Below, in pieces: positions 7,728 to 15,747 of a stretch of DNA of 38,050 bases (positions are counted from its first letter, which is position 1; each line of letters starts with the position of its first letter). Made by a program: the position numbers and the translations under genes. The notes beneath the pieces are model-generated. The model made no database searches. It was not told where the DNA came from and saw only the letters and a program-made list of their open reading frames with translations. Source of the DNA: an uncultured Prevotella sp. (GTDB taxonomy: Bacteria > Bacteroidota > Bacteroidia > Bacteroidales > Bacteroidaceae); NCBI GenBank assembly GCA_947302435.1, contig CAMYVQ010000001.1:1-38050 (forward strand), in the 5' to 3' direction.

Positions 7728-10700
7728 GCTTGCTGATAGTTTATTGATAATGCGGTTGACAATGATTGCAATACGCCTTTGATAGGATAGAAGAAGAGTG
7801 TTTCATCCAACTTATTGTTACTTTCTGCCTCTTCTTTCATCAGTGCAAGACCTTTTTTGACATAAGTCTTGATATCATTCTTGTAAATTTCTCTGGCAAT
7901 CTTCAACGAATTAGGAGAGACCCCAAAATAAGCATCTAAATCGAACTTCTGGTTCAGCCCTGTCAATGCAAAATCAAAGAAATTTTCTACTGATGTGACA
8001 ACATGAGATATATACTCTTCGTCAACAGTATCATAAGTATCATTGTTTGTAATGACAGCCGTTCCATCACTTCGTAAAACGACTATCTTGCTTCTGTCAA
8101 CTTCATTTGTCGTTTTCGAAATCAGACCTCCCTTGCAAGTTGATTTCTTCGGATTAGATTCTTCAGTAATGCCAAGAATATCCAAAGCGCCATTATAAGA
8201 TCTGCCAAGTACATGCTCAAAGATTACTTTTGCCAGAGCCGACAAATCCTTATTGTTCGTTGTTAAAACAGATAAAACCTTACTGCCATTACCGCTAAAA
8301 GTAATATGGCGTGGCAACTCCAAGTTCTTTACTTTCACTATTTGGGCAATGTGATAAATAATAGAAACGTAGAACAGGACAAAGAGAATTTTAAAATTCT
8401 CGTCATCCCGAAGTTTTGCCGTAAAGTCAATTTCGTTTTTATTTAGGTTCTGTGCCAAGGTGTTGCTGCTCAGCGAGAAAAGGAACATGGCCATGTTGGC
8501 TGGCTTTTCTTCGTTTGATGCGAAGATGGCTGGCAACTCCTTCAAATCTTTACCATTAAGTAAAGTACGGTATATAGGCATAAAGTGGTCGATAATACCA
8601 TTATGTGTATTCGCATCTGAGAATGAATCCTGGAACAAGGCATTTGATGCAAACCTAAATGAAGTAACACACTGTATGTTTTGGTCTTTAGCAAAAGCAA
8701 TGTCAGTAGTTCCACCACCAATGTCAACATTCACAAGATTTGTGGCTTCCGCATGCCTGCGGAAATAATACTGGATTGGAGCTTCCGATTCGGTCATATA
8801 AGAGGTTTCTCCCTGACCGAAATATTTGTTATAGGCAGCATCCCAGGTTGTTCTAAGCGTGTTTATTCGTCTTGGAGCCATACTGATAGGATAGAACCAC
8901 GTAATTTTTGTTCTGTCTAATCTACCTCCTTCCAAGACTACTTTATTTCTAATCAAAAGCATCAAACAGTCTATGTATGCTTCCATCATACGTCGTATAT
9001 TGTCCTTGCCCCATTTTATATTATCTTCAATGGCATTATAGGACAACTCTTTCCGTTTGTTGAAAGTCAGTGGTATATTTACTAATCCAAAGGGGAATAT
9101 AGACTTTTGCCAATCAATATTGCTTTTCGAATAAGACAATACTGTTCGTGTCGGGAAATTGAAGTCTGAGTCTTCACCAATAGATGAGGGCAAAAAGTCT
9201 TTCCCCATCAACTCGTCTTCAAGTGTCAGATCATCTTGGATGTTCAGATCTTCAATAAAGTGAGGAACAAACATTTTGCACATCATAGCGTTTTCTTTGT
9301 CATATGCGAACTCATGAGGCACAGTTCCGTTATTCTTTACAAACTCTATGTGTGTATTCGATGTTCCTAAATCAATAGCAAAGCTAAACTCATCATTAGT
9401 CTGCTGTTTTTCAAATTTCGGTATGATAATTCCATTACCTCCATGTCGGTCTGTCAGCTGTATGTAGTCGAAGTTTGTTTTGTCAACCGTATAGACTATT
9501 GCTTTCTTCAATGACGGCTCGTTTGTATTCCTACAGTCAGAAACGACTTGATGGATTTTTCCCTTTGAGTCGTAGAATGACATTTCGTATTTCTTAGAAA
9601 AGTCACTGATACAACCAACAGTATAAATTGCTTCATTAGGATCATTGAATTTGACATTTGGCATTATAAATCCAGCGAAATCGCGTTCAATGATTCCCCC
9701 TTGATTCTTCTCTTTATCCGACTTGTTACTACCACCATAATATATACGTGAGTATTCTATGCAATCAATACTTTTACCATCTCCTTTGATGGGAATCCTG
9801 ATAACCACTTTTACAGACTCGCCTGCCAACAACTGCATCTCAATCATTTTTTTGCCAGAAGGTAGCCCATCCATAAGTTCCTTTGCCGTAAAGAACTTGA
9901 AGAAGTCTTTTTTAAGAGGTAAAAGAAAAGCAAGTTTTTCTTTATTGTCAAGTTTGCTATTCCCATCAAAGAAAAATTCTGCATTCAGTTTGTGAGAGAC
10001 TTTGATAATATCGTCTTCCAAGAAGTCACTAATGGTCAAATAGGCATGAGTACTACCATCAAACGGCAATGACCGCTTGTTAATGTCATCCTCGTTATCA
10101 TAATAAGGAGCGCGATTGGTATTTCCCCATTTACCTGTTACATAAGGTACTTCGGCATAAGTGTTGCCGGCATCAATGGGCAAAACGAGTGGTAGCTCAC
10201 CTTGGTAAATACTAGAAACCATCTCGAATCCACTTTCTACTTTTTTCTCCCCTTTCTGATAGAGGTTAAAACCTAACACCTCAACAGTATTGACAAGCGT
10301 TGTTGTATTAACCGTAATTTCATCAAAGCCAGACGCATTTGAGTTTATATTACGCAACTCTTGTTTTAGTTCTTCGTTTGTCAATGCTTTATATGTCTCG
10401 TTAAGATAATCATCGACTTCAGGAAACAAATTAGAAAATCCAGGTATGCTATTTCTTAATATGAACCAAGACTTGATGTATTCTACATCAGCGCGAGCAT
10501 ACAGCGGTTGGTATTCATTATCAAACGGTTTGTCGTGGGCAAAGAAAATATCATTGACATAATCCAAACTGTTTGCTGTTGAGAAGAATAGGGTTGCAGG
10601 CGAAGTGGCACCAATGATGTTAAGAGGTGCGGGACCATGCTTATAGTTTAGCAGATATATGTTTCTGAGCTTGTCGAAATTGTAAGTAGTTTTATCGGAG

Positions 10701-11107
10701 TCGAGATATTTGTCTAATGCATCACCCAAATACTTATGTCCGTCACTATTAGAACTTTTAAGATCTGCTATCGCTTTTGCATAATCCCAGGTGATGATTT
10801 CTATTTTATCCGATAATTTACTGTGATTGAAGAATATTTCACCCACATCAAGTGCATCCGACACCATTTTATGAAATATCGAATCACCGTCAAGTTTTTT
10901 TGAACGGCATACTTCACTGAAGGCCATTTTAACAAGGTCGATTCTGGCAAAAGGTGAAGGAATGGATGTTATTTCATGTTTGGCAGTAGCACCATCTGGG
11001 TCTTGTATGGTTTTCCTTGCATTTGAATCGTAAGGGAATGCAACGGCACTGTTCCAATCTTGAAATGTATTAGTGCCACCTGTATATAATCTGAGTACTT
11101 TTGACAT
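7724..11107 (-). CDS. Giant actin/Hsp70-fold ATPase
   Basis: A 1127-residue protein. The C-terminal half carries the signatures of the actin/Hsp70/sugar-kinase fold: phosphate-1 motif AIDLGTSNTHIEF (about 577-590), phosphate-2 motif VNVDIGGGTTDIAF (about 793-806) and the adenosine motif TFSGNGSK (about 934-942). It should bind ATP. The N-terminal 550 residues are not a domain I recognise; the first ~20 residues (LYTGGTNTFQDWN) hint at a separate fold. No signal peptide or TM helix is visible, so it is probably cytoplasmic. SrfB virulence-factor proteins have a similar size, but I cannot confirm relation. It is placed between the tubulin-like gene and the membrane channel genes, with gaps of 5 nt and an overlap of 4 nt. 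Confidence 0.88.
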   Translation of the reverse strand: MSKVLRLYTGGTNTFQDWNSAVAFPYDSNARKTIQDPDGATAKHEITSIPSPFARIDLVKMAFSEVCRSKKLDGDSIFHKMVSDALDVGEIFFNHSKLSDKIEIITWDYAKAIADLKSSNSDGHKYLGDALDKYLDSDKTTYNFDKLRNIYLLNYKHGPAPLNIIGATSPATLFFSTANSLDYVNDIFFAHDKPFDNEYQPLYARADVEYIKSWFILRNSIPGFSNLFPEVDDYLNETYKALTNEELKQELRNINSNASGFDEITVNTTTLVNTVEVLGFNLYQKGEKKVESGFEMVSSIYQGELPLVLPIDAGNTYAEVPYVTGKWGNTNRAPYYDNEDDINKRSLPFDGSTHAYLTISDFLEDDIIKVSHKLNAEFFFDGNSKLDNKEKLAFLLPLKKDFFKFFTAKELMDGLPSGKKMIEMQLLAGESVKVVIRIPIKGDGKSIDCIEYSRIYYGGSNKSDKEKNQGGIIERDFAGFIMPNVKFNDPNEAIYTVGCISDFSKKYEMSFYDSKGKIHQVVSDCRNTNEPSLKKAIVYTVDKTNFDYIQLTDRHGGNGIIIPKFEKQQTNDEFSFAIDLGTSNTHIEFVKNNGTVPHEFAYDKENAMMCKMFVPHFIEDLNIQDDLTLEDELMGKDFLPSSIGEDSDFNFPTRTVLSYSKSNIDWQKSIFPFGLVNIPLTFNKRKELSYNAIEDNIKWGKDNIRRMMEAYIDCLMLLIRNKVVLEGGRLDRTKITWFYPISMAPRRINTLRTTWDAAYNKYFGQGETSYMTESEAPIQYYFRRHAEATNLVNVDIGGGTTDIAFAKDQNIQCVTSFRFASNALFQDSFSDANTHNGIIDHFMPIYRTLLNGKDLKELPAIFASNEEKPANMAMFLFSLSSNTLAQNLNKNEIDFTAKLRDDENFKILFVLFYVSIIYHIAQIVKVKNLELPRHITFSGNGSKVLSVLTTNNKDLSALAKVIFEHVLGRSYNGALDILGITEESNPKKSTCKGGLISKTTNEVDRSKIVVLRSDGTAVITNNDTYDTVDEEYISHVVTSVENFFDFALTGLNQKFDLDAYFGVSPNSLKIAREIYKNDIKTYVKKGLALMKEEAESNNKLDETLFFYPIKGVLQSLSTALSINYQQA

Positions 11108-11112
11108 AATGA

Positions 11113-12519
11113 TTAAAAATTAAATTTCTCTTTTACCAAACGTTTTGTTGCAATCGAATAGAGTTCAAGCAACCTGTCTTCTTTCGTGTTACTTACGCAC
11201 TTTCCCACAGAAGAGCTCAACCTGTCAGCCAAAAGGCTGTAATTTGATTTGAAACTCCTGACAGACTGGGGCTTAATGTCAGTGACCACGTCAAAAGGCG
11301 TATCACCGACAGACAAGTTGAACAAATCCAAAGATCGTTTGTTCTCTTTCAGTTCTTTTAGCCACTCTTTGTAATCTTCGAAGAATTTCTTCAGGTTCCT
11401 AACAAACGGACTCTTGTAAAAGTCAGAGGAAAGTCCTAAACCCTGATTGGCAGCGACATCGGCAGAACTAATAAATTTGAATTTGTCCGCGAAGCAATTA
11501 GCCGACAAGACGAACTGCGTCAATGGAGCGCGAAGCATATCACAAAGACCATCATAGAAATCATTGAAAGTGATATTTGTTCCTGCTTTTCTTAGCCCGA
11601 CTTCTTTATGAATGGTTGAATCAAGGCTAAACTCGTCATTGCAGAAATCGACAATGGCAGTAGCCGCCATAAATTCTATCAGATGTGCAGCATTCTGCTG
11701 ATTAGCTCCTCCTTCGTTGTTTTCGTAAGTGTTTGTCAAGTCATCTGCCAAGTAGTACAATGCATTTATTTGATGGTTGGCACTGATATTCTTTTCATAA
11801 TAAGCAAGCGCAGACCTTGCTTTCGAAATAAATGTCGATGAATCTATCTCACTTTCTTCATTGTTCTCAAGTCTGAAATAGGGTAATACCGTTACAGCTC
11901 CTATCACCGCCTGATTGATATTGGCAAAGTTGGGAATGCTTTTGTTTTTTCTTAAAGTCTTCAAAAGAAGCGGAAATCCACTGGAGCCTGTTCCTCCAAA
12001 AATAGAACTGATAATGAATATCTTATCACCTTGCTCGAAGGAATTAGCAAAAGTTGCAAAACCATCGGAATTGACAACTTGGTTGAGAACTACACTTCCA
12101 ATATTCGGATTACCTTTAAATCCTACTTCCATGGATGAATGAAGGTTCTTTTCAGAGAAAAGCATTTGCATCATAGCTTGATTCTCTTTGCTCATCGATG
12201 GTAATTCGATGAACTGACGAAACTCTTTGTCGTTTGTATCTTTGATAACAAGTGTGTAGTTGTTGAGCAACTTTTCAAGTCTAGTCTTGAAAAATTGATT
12301 TTGATTCCCCTCAGAAAAAGTTAGCTTACTGTTAATCTGAGCATAGTCGTTCATGAGTGTAATGGTTCGCGTCAAATCAGCATTAGCCTGATCGGGATCA
12401 ATGACGATAGGAACAATCTCGCTTGTGGAAATCTGAACTCCAGAAGCAAGCATCATTGTAAGCGAACGAAGCACACGCGAACCTGTGCCTCCAATTCCAA
12501 AAACATATAATTTTGCCAT
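11113..12519 (-). CDS. Tubulin/FtsZ-like GTPase
   Basis: A 468-residue protein of the size of bacterial tubulin-like proteins. Two glycine motifs stand out: GIGGTGSRVL at residues 8-17, the nucleotide-binding start of the Rossmann fold, and FGGTGSSGFPLL at 174-185, matching the tubulin signature loop GGTGSG with one extra serine. It resembles the Tubulin_2 (tubulin-like) family better than FtsZ; no FtsZ C-terminal peptide is seen. It should bind GTP and may form filaments. It sits five nt from the actin-like gene, so two cytoskeletal-type NTPases are encoded together. Fold fairly sure; polymer formation is inference. Confidence 0.85.
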   Translation of the reverse strand: MAKLYVFGIGGTGSRVLRSLTMMLASGVQISTSEIVPIVIDPDQANADLTRTITLMNDYAQINSKLTFSEGNQNQFFKTRLEKLLNNYTLVIKDTNDKEFRQFIELPSMSKENQAMMQMLFSEKNLHSSMEVGFKGNPNIGSVVLNQVVNSDGFATFANSFEQGDKIFIISSIFGGTGSSGFPLLLKTLRKNKSIPNFANINQAVIGAVTVLPYFRLENNEESEIDSSTFISKARSALAYYEKNISANHQINALYYLADDLTNTYENNEGGANQQNAAHLIEFMAATAIVDFCNDEFSLDSTIHKEVGLRKAGTNITFNDFYDGLCDMLRAPLTQFVLSANCFADKFKFISSADVAANQGLGLSSDFYKSPFVRNLKKFFEDYKEWLKELKENKRSLDLFNLSVGDTPFDVVTDIKPQSVRSFKSNYSLLADRLSSSVGKCVSNTKEDRLLELYSIATKRLVKEKFNF

Positions 12520-12523
12520 GGTT

Positions 12524-12997
12524 TTATTTTCTAAAAGTGTTCTCAGGTGCTACCCAACAATTTGTGCTTTTCCATTTGAACATATAAGTGAATGCAGTGA
12601 ATACAATAATGGAGAGTAAGGCATTGGTTACTCCAAAAGCAATACAATTCCATTCGTCAATTGGAAGAGGGATAATTTGGTGCTGAGCATCCTCATAGAC
12701 CATTTTGCCTTCATAAAGATGACTTAGTACCCATTGCCAGCCTACAAAAAAATTGATAATCATATTAATCCCAAGAAAAAGCAGCCATCCCCATAGACTG
12801 CATAATTTCGGATGATTGATTGCATAATAATAGATAAGCATGATTGCCAATGAAATCCCAAACATTGTCAGGCCAATCGCGACAAACATGTTTGTTTGCT
12901 GTTGCTCAGTAGCTTGACCCCATAAATAGTTTGCAAGATCAAGACCAAAAAAATCTTCGAACAACCAGCAATAAAAGCCTCCAAAAAATTGTCCCAT
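12524..12997 (-). CDS. Three-TM membrane protein of unknown function
   Basis: A 157-residue, aromatic-rich protein with three clear transmembrane helices (about 39-60, 68-88 and 117-140) and an N-terminal amphipathic, Phe/Trp-rich segment (MGQFFGGFYCWLFEDFFGL). I recognise no family. It lies between the vWA lipoprotein gene (15 nt away) and the tubulin-like gene (4 nt away), so it is a natural candidate for the membrane docking site of the tubulin-like protein. That is inference from position only. Confidence 0.75.
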   Translation of the reverse strand: MGQFFGGFYCWLFEDFFGLDLANYLWGQATEQQQTNMFVAIGLTMFGISLAIMLIYYYAINHPKLCSLWGWLLFLGINMIINFFVGWQWVLSHLYEGKMVYEDAQHQIIPLPIDEWNCIAFGVTNALLSIIVFTAFTYMFKWKSTNCWVAPENTFRK

Positions 12998-13012
12998 AGT
13001 AATATTTTTGAT

Positions 13013-14212
13013 TTAGTTATTAATTACAATTTTCATACCTGCCAACTCCGTGTGATCTCGATAGGCATCTGAAACCCCTAAAATAATATTCTTTATTCCC
13101 GTGGTCTGTGTAAGATGCTTCATGATGCTGTCGCCTGTTTCATCATTAGCATCGTCAAGCCAATAAGGTGATTCGGGACGAACAAATTTCACATATTCTC
13201 CACAAGCCTTAGTGCCTTTTTCTATATTTAAAGTAAGAACATGAGTGTTCTTATCCTTCGACTCGTTTATTTTTTCGATAGAAACAACATGTACTCTTGG
13301 ATTTTGTGTCTTATAGCGAGTAGCATCTGAAATCATTGATTCCATCTGTAACATAGAAGAAAGGTCAGCTTGTATTTTAATTGTGTACATTCCATTTTTT
13401 GCAGTCTTACATTTGCACGGATTTTGCACCAGTCCAAACTGATTAGTAACCTCAAATGGAACCTCTTCAAATGTAGAGAAAGCAAAGTAGTCCTTCACTC
13501 CATGCTTGATTTCTGTGAAAGGAACCTTTTTGTTGAGTTTTGCTAGAATATGCTTACCACCAAATATCCACATATAGTAAGGACGTTTCACGTTATTCAG
13601 TTTTACCATACCTCCGAAAAAAAAGAGCATTCCGTTGAATTTTGATTCCATTCTGAATATCTCAACACCAAGATCTTTATTATCTTGTAGCTTTTTAACC
13701 AGAGCATTCCTAATATCAATCTGCCTATTAACTAAATAGTCTTTTGCATTGCCTTGAGGTACGTCCAATATGCAATCTGATACGAAAATGGAAATATCGT
13801 CTTTACCCATGTTTTTTAGTATCATTTCTAGCATATTTGCAATGTCAGAATTTGCTTTGTTGCCGTCCACTTTCTTAAATGATGCCACATTTAGTTTTTC
13901 AATGAATTTTTTAATACTACCTTTGAAAGGTACTACTTGTGAATTGATGTAATTCAGCTTCACTGTGTCTGCATAGCTACCTAATGTACTTACATAACTA
14001 TAAACAGCATCTTTCAGCTCAGCTCCATCACACATATATCCATTCATACTTCCTGAATTTTCAATATAGACATTGACAATGGGGCGTTCCATATCTTGTG
14101 AAGGATACGCAATAGGAGTCCATGTTACACTAAAATCACGGCATCCCTGCATGATTATCAAAACCAGTAATAACAAAACAGTTGGAGGTAGTAGAGCAGT
14201 ACCTTTTTTCAT
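13013..14212 (-). CDS. Lipoprotein with von Willebrand factor A (vWA)-type domain
   Basis: A 399-residue protein and the first gene of the operon. The start at 14212 gives a textbook lipoprotein signal ending IIMQGC (lipid Cys24); ATG at 14233 would add seven residues. A vWA-type domain starts near residue 45: NVYIENSGSMN holds a MIDAS-like motif with Glu51 replacing the usual Asp (ExSxS instead of DxSxS), then a Ser/Asp site (NSDIANML) and VSDCILDVP with the third acidic site. These should bind a divalent metal and mediate protein contact. The C-terminal 200 residues are unassigned. The lipid anchor places it in the periplasm or on the surface, facing partners of the MotB-like and hydrolase proteins. 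Confidence 0.85.
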   Translation of the reverse strand: MKKGTALLPPTVLLLLVLIIMQGCRDFSVTWTPIAYPSQDMERPIVNVYIENSGSMNGYMCDGAELKDAVYSYVSTLGSYADTVKLNYINSQVVPFKGSIKKFIEKLNVASFKKVDGNKANSDIANMLEMILKNMGKDDISIFVSDCILDVPQGNAKDYLVNRQIDIRNALVKKLQDNKDLGVEIFRMESKFNGMLFFFGGMVKLNNVKRPYYMWIFGGKHILAKLNKKVPFTEIKHGVKDYFAFSTFEEVPFEVTNQFGLVQNPCKCKTAKNGMYTIKIQADLSSMLQMESMISDATRYKTQNPRVHVVSIEKINESKDKNTHVLTLNIEKGTKACGEYVKFVRPESPYWLDDANDETGDSIMKHLTQTTGIKNIILGVSDAYRDHTELAGMKIVINN

Positions 14213-14275
14213 CGCGACATCTTCACCTATCAATCTCCCAAGTTTCGGCTATATGTTTTAAGTTCCAAATTTAAA

Positions 14276-14526
14276 GACGTGGGAGTCACTACTTCTCGCT
14301 TATCCCATGTGCAGGCTCTCGCATTGCCTCTCTCTTAGGATAAGCAACTCGAGTTAGCCCACGTCGTGATATATTGTAACAGAATACAATACACCCTACG
14401 TGGACGTTCCGGTTGCGTTCCTTCGAAGAGAGTTCTAATTTGCGAGATTAGCACATCGAAGATAACGTTCGTAAACGTCCTTTTCTAATAATATATGACC
14501 CTCTTGCCCTTACAGGCTAACTGAGT
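14276..14526 (-). ncRNA. Structured leader or independent ncRNA with nested hairpins and likely pseudoknot
   Basis: Downstream of the promoter at 14564-14532, about 250 bases without a credible ORF fold into a set of helices. On plus coordinates these are: 14276-14283 with 14358-14365 (8 bp), 14298-14305 with 14338-14345 (8 bp), 14372-14378 with 14385-14391 (7 bp, loop ACAGAA), a long imperfect hairpin 14402-14480 (outer 14402-14408/14474-14480, inner 14421-14426/14456-14461 and 14435-14439/14447-14451), and a long-range pairing of 14347-14359 with 14514-14526 (12 bp, one bulge). The last crosses the 14276/14365 stem, so a pseudoknot or a switch between alternatives is possible. It ends about 64 nt before the vWA start codon. 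Riboswitch-like leader or separate RNA cannot be distinguished. Confidence 0.55.
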
Positions 14527-14531
14527 CGTTT

Positions 14532-14564
14532 GCAAATGTAAGAATTAATGTTCAAAGTTCCAAA
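14532..14564 (-). promoter_or_regulatory. Consensus Bacteroidetes promoter for the large operon
   Basis: Read on the minus strand, TTTG at 14564-14561, a 20-nt spacer and TACATTTGC at 14540-14532 match the Bacteroidetes sigma-ABfr consensus exactly. Transcription should start near 14526, which is also the first base of the long-range RNA pairing. It is the only strong promoter upstream of the operon that I can see. Confidence 0.75.
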
Positions 14565-14805
14565 CAAATATGAGTTAATTTATGAAAAAAAAGATTTCAC
14601 AAGCCTTGCGAAACTATGAAATGATTTGAGTGTTCAAATTGTTCATGTCTATACCTTTAAATAATTGTTCTAACTTGTTCATGCTTTCTAACAATTCGCA
14701 AAAGTCGGATTTTCGCCATAGAACATAGAAGAGGCCATTCCTTCATAGTCCTTTTGGCGAAGATGAAGAAAAAAAGTGTCCCAGAGTGAAATATTTGGCA
14801 AAATG
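14565..14805. other. Non-coding gap, AT-rich, no gene seen
   Basis: About 240 bases between two divergent promoters. I see no ORF or RNA gene. There are three scattered TTGTTC/TGTTC words, two of them TTGTTCATG (near 14650 and 14675), and a 7-bp inverted pair TTCGCCA/TGGCGAA about 40 nt apart near 14713 and 14755. These could be regulator sites for either promoter but are not compelling. Confidence 0.4.
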
Positions 14806-14837
14806 TTTGGAAGGGAAGCAAATTTATCGTATCTTTG
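14806..14837 (+). promoter_or_regulatory. Consensus Bacteroidetes promoter for a short transcript
   Basis: TTTG at 14806-14809, exactly 20 nt, then TATCTTTG at 14830-14837 (followed by C). A start near 14844 is expected. The only thing downstream on this strand is the 17-codon ORF and the terminator ending near 14938, so the transcript would be about 95 nt. Confidence 0.7.
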
Positions 14838-14845
14838 CAATGTGA

Positions 14846-14899
14846 ATGAGAGTTGTATATAGGCGCGATTGCATCAAGCTCCGCAACCGTTCTAATTAA
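14846..14899 (+). CDS. Possible 17-residue leader peptide or small protein
   Basis: An ATG two or three bases after the expected transcription start opens an 18-codon frame encoding MRVVYRRDCIKLRNRSN and ending in TAA, three bases before an intrinsic terminator. The peptide is very basic. The arrangement promoter, tiny ORF, terminator looks like an attenuator leader or a dual-function small RNA, yet no plus-strand gene follows; the next gene is on the other strand. The ORF could be chance in a small RNA. Confidence 0.4.
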   Translation: MRVVYRRDCIKLRNRSN

Positions 14900-14902
14900 A
14901 AC

Positions 14903-14938
14903 AAAGCCGTTGGTCGAGTACCTGCGGCTTTCGTTTTT
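14903..14938 (+). terminator. Intrinsic terminator, probably bidirectional
   Basis: AAAGCCG (14903-14909) pairs with CGGCTTT (14925-14931), with an inner GGT/ACC pair in the loop, followed by CGTTTTTCT. On the minus strand the same stem is followed by GTTTTAATT, so it can also end the gene that stops at 14939. Confidence 0.75.
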
Positions 14939-15439
14939 CTAATAGGTTGGTGCTCCTGGATTCAGTCGCTCAATGGCTGACATGATCTGTTGGCGCGTCT
15001 GCACACTGGCATTCACCACCACAGCCTCACCGCTAAATACCACATAACATGCAGTTATCATGCCACTTGCGAAATCCATTTTCCTTCGCGAGATGTATTT
15101 TGAAAGTTCAAAAGAGCGCACTTGAAGAATATGCTCGTCAAGATCAATGACTACAATCTTACAGCCTTGCTTCTTTGCGGCCTTGAAACCTGCAGTAATA
15201 CCTTTCTCACCCATGATTCCTTTGCGGTCTCCCAACTGCCCATCAATAGTGTACTCTGGATTCTTGTGCCCAAAAGACATGGTATGGGCATTGATAACGA
15301 TAGTGACATCAGCAAAGGAATTGAGAATAGCACGAGCAGCACGGATATTACTAAGAAGCTCACGTTGGTCAGCGTTTACATTAATGAGCAAACGCTGACC
15401 ATAGATTTCATCTTCTTTGTAATCCGTAGGTGTTATCAT
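14939..15439 (-). CDS. Putative RNase-toxin-like (CdiA-CT/phage BECR-like) domain protein
   Basis: The 166-residue frame from ATG 15439 was chosen because a consensus -7 box (TATATTTGC) overlaps the codons of a longer reading from 15463. Motifs seen: LLINVNADQREL, NPEYTIDGQLGDRKGI, FKAAKKQGCKIVVIDLD and VVFSGEAVVVNAS. This pattern resembles domains found in CdiA C-terminal tRNase toxins and in phage polyvalent proteins with Barnase/EndoU/ColicinE5/RelE-like fold; I recall this from memory and cannot verify it. No immunity gene is visible beside it. It stands alone as a single gene with a shared terminator, in a zone of decayed genes, and may be a leftover of a mobile element. Confidence 0.7.
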   Translation of the reverse strand: MITPTDYKEDEIYGQRLLINVNADQRELLSNIRAARAILNSFADVTIVINAHTMSFGHKNPEYTIDGQLGDRKGIMGEKGITAGFKAAKKQGCKIVVIDLDEHILQVRSFELSKYISRRKMDFASGMITACYVVFSGEAVVVNASVQTRQQIMSAIERLNPGAPTY

Positions 15440-15448
15440 AATCAAGAT

Positions 15449-15480
15449 GCAAATATACTGCATTTTCTTGAAAGTGCAGT
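15449..15480 (-). promoter_or_regulatory. Promoter with overlapping palindromic operator
   Basis: The -7 box TATATTTGC lies at 15457-15449 on the minus strand; no good TTTG is found 20 nt upstream. A near-perfect palindrome (ACTGCA at 15457-15462, TGCAGT at 15475-15480, inner TTTC/GAAA) fills the spacer, so a dimeric repressor or activator could bind there. The expected start is within a few bases of the ATG at 15439, making the mRNA nearly leaderless. Confidence 0.55.
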
Positions 15481-15519
15481 AACTTTGAAAGAAAATCTTC
15501 TATTCTTCGTCCGAATAAA

Positions 15520-15747
15520 CTACAATTCACATTCTGGCTCCCATAGGTGGTTTTTCATCTCCACATACCCGTTGGGCCTGAATTGCACGCCTTCCGACTC
15601 TAACAGTGGGTGCTGACGGCTCCAGCCGGGAGCCAGGCGGCCTTCTTTGTTGACCACGCGGTGGCATGCCAGCTGACTGACAATATTCAGCACGTCGTCG
15701 CGAAACTGCTGTGCTTGCTCTGGGGGCATCTTTTCATTTGCTCCCAT
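15520..15747 (-). pseudogene. Degenerate copy of the MGMT-like gene with in-frame internal deletion
   Basis: This 75-codon frame repeats the gene at 16426-16761 almost word for word at both ends, but about 40 internal codons are missing. The junction joins IVSQ directly to LACHRV; the parent has QLPCHRV after the segment now lost. The deleted DNA is bordered by CTG in both places, which suggests a microhomology deletion. The helix-turn-helix region that binds DNA is gone, so it should be inactive. Homology continues about 25 bases upstream of the ATG and about 8 bases past the stop. Confidence 0.8.

Noticed and set aside
433..14233. Type VI or other known secretion system
   Set aside because: No sheath, tube, baseplate or secretin-like protein is visible.
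14276..14526. Known RNAs (6S, tmRNA, RNase P, SRP) as explanation of the structured region
   Set aside because: I see no RNase P signature (such as the GAGGAAAGTC segment), no tmRNA tRNA-like ends, and no SRP core. A 6S-like bulged hairpin was considered for 14276-14365, but the strong flanking helices do not fit a 6S RNA alone.
15122..15616. Long plus-strand frame across the RNase-like gene
   Set aside because: It is antisense to a gene with promoter and terminator and shows no family pattern.
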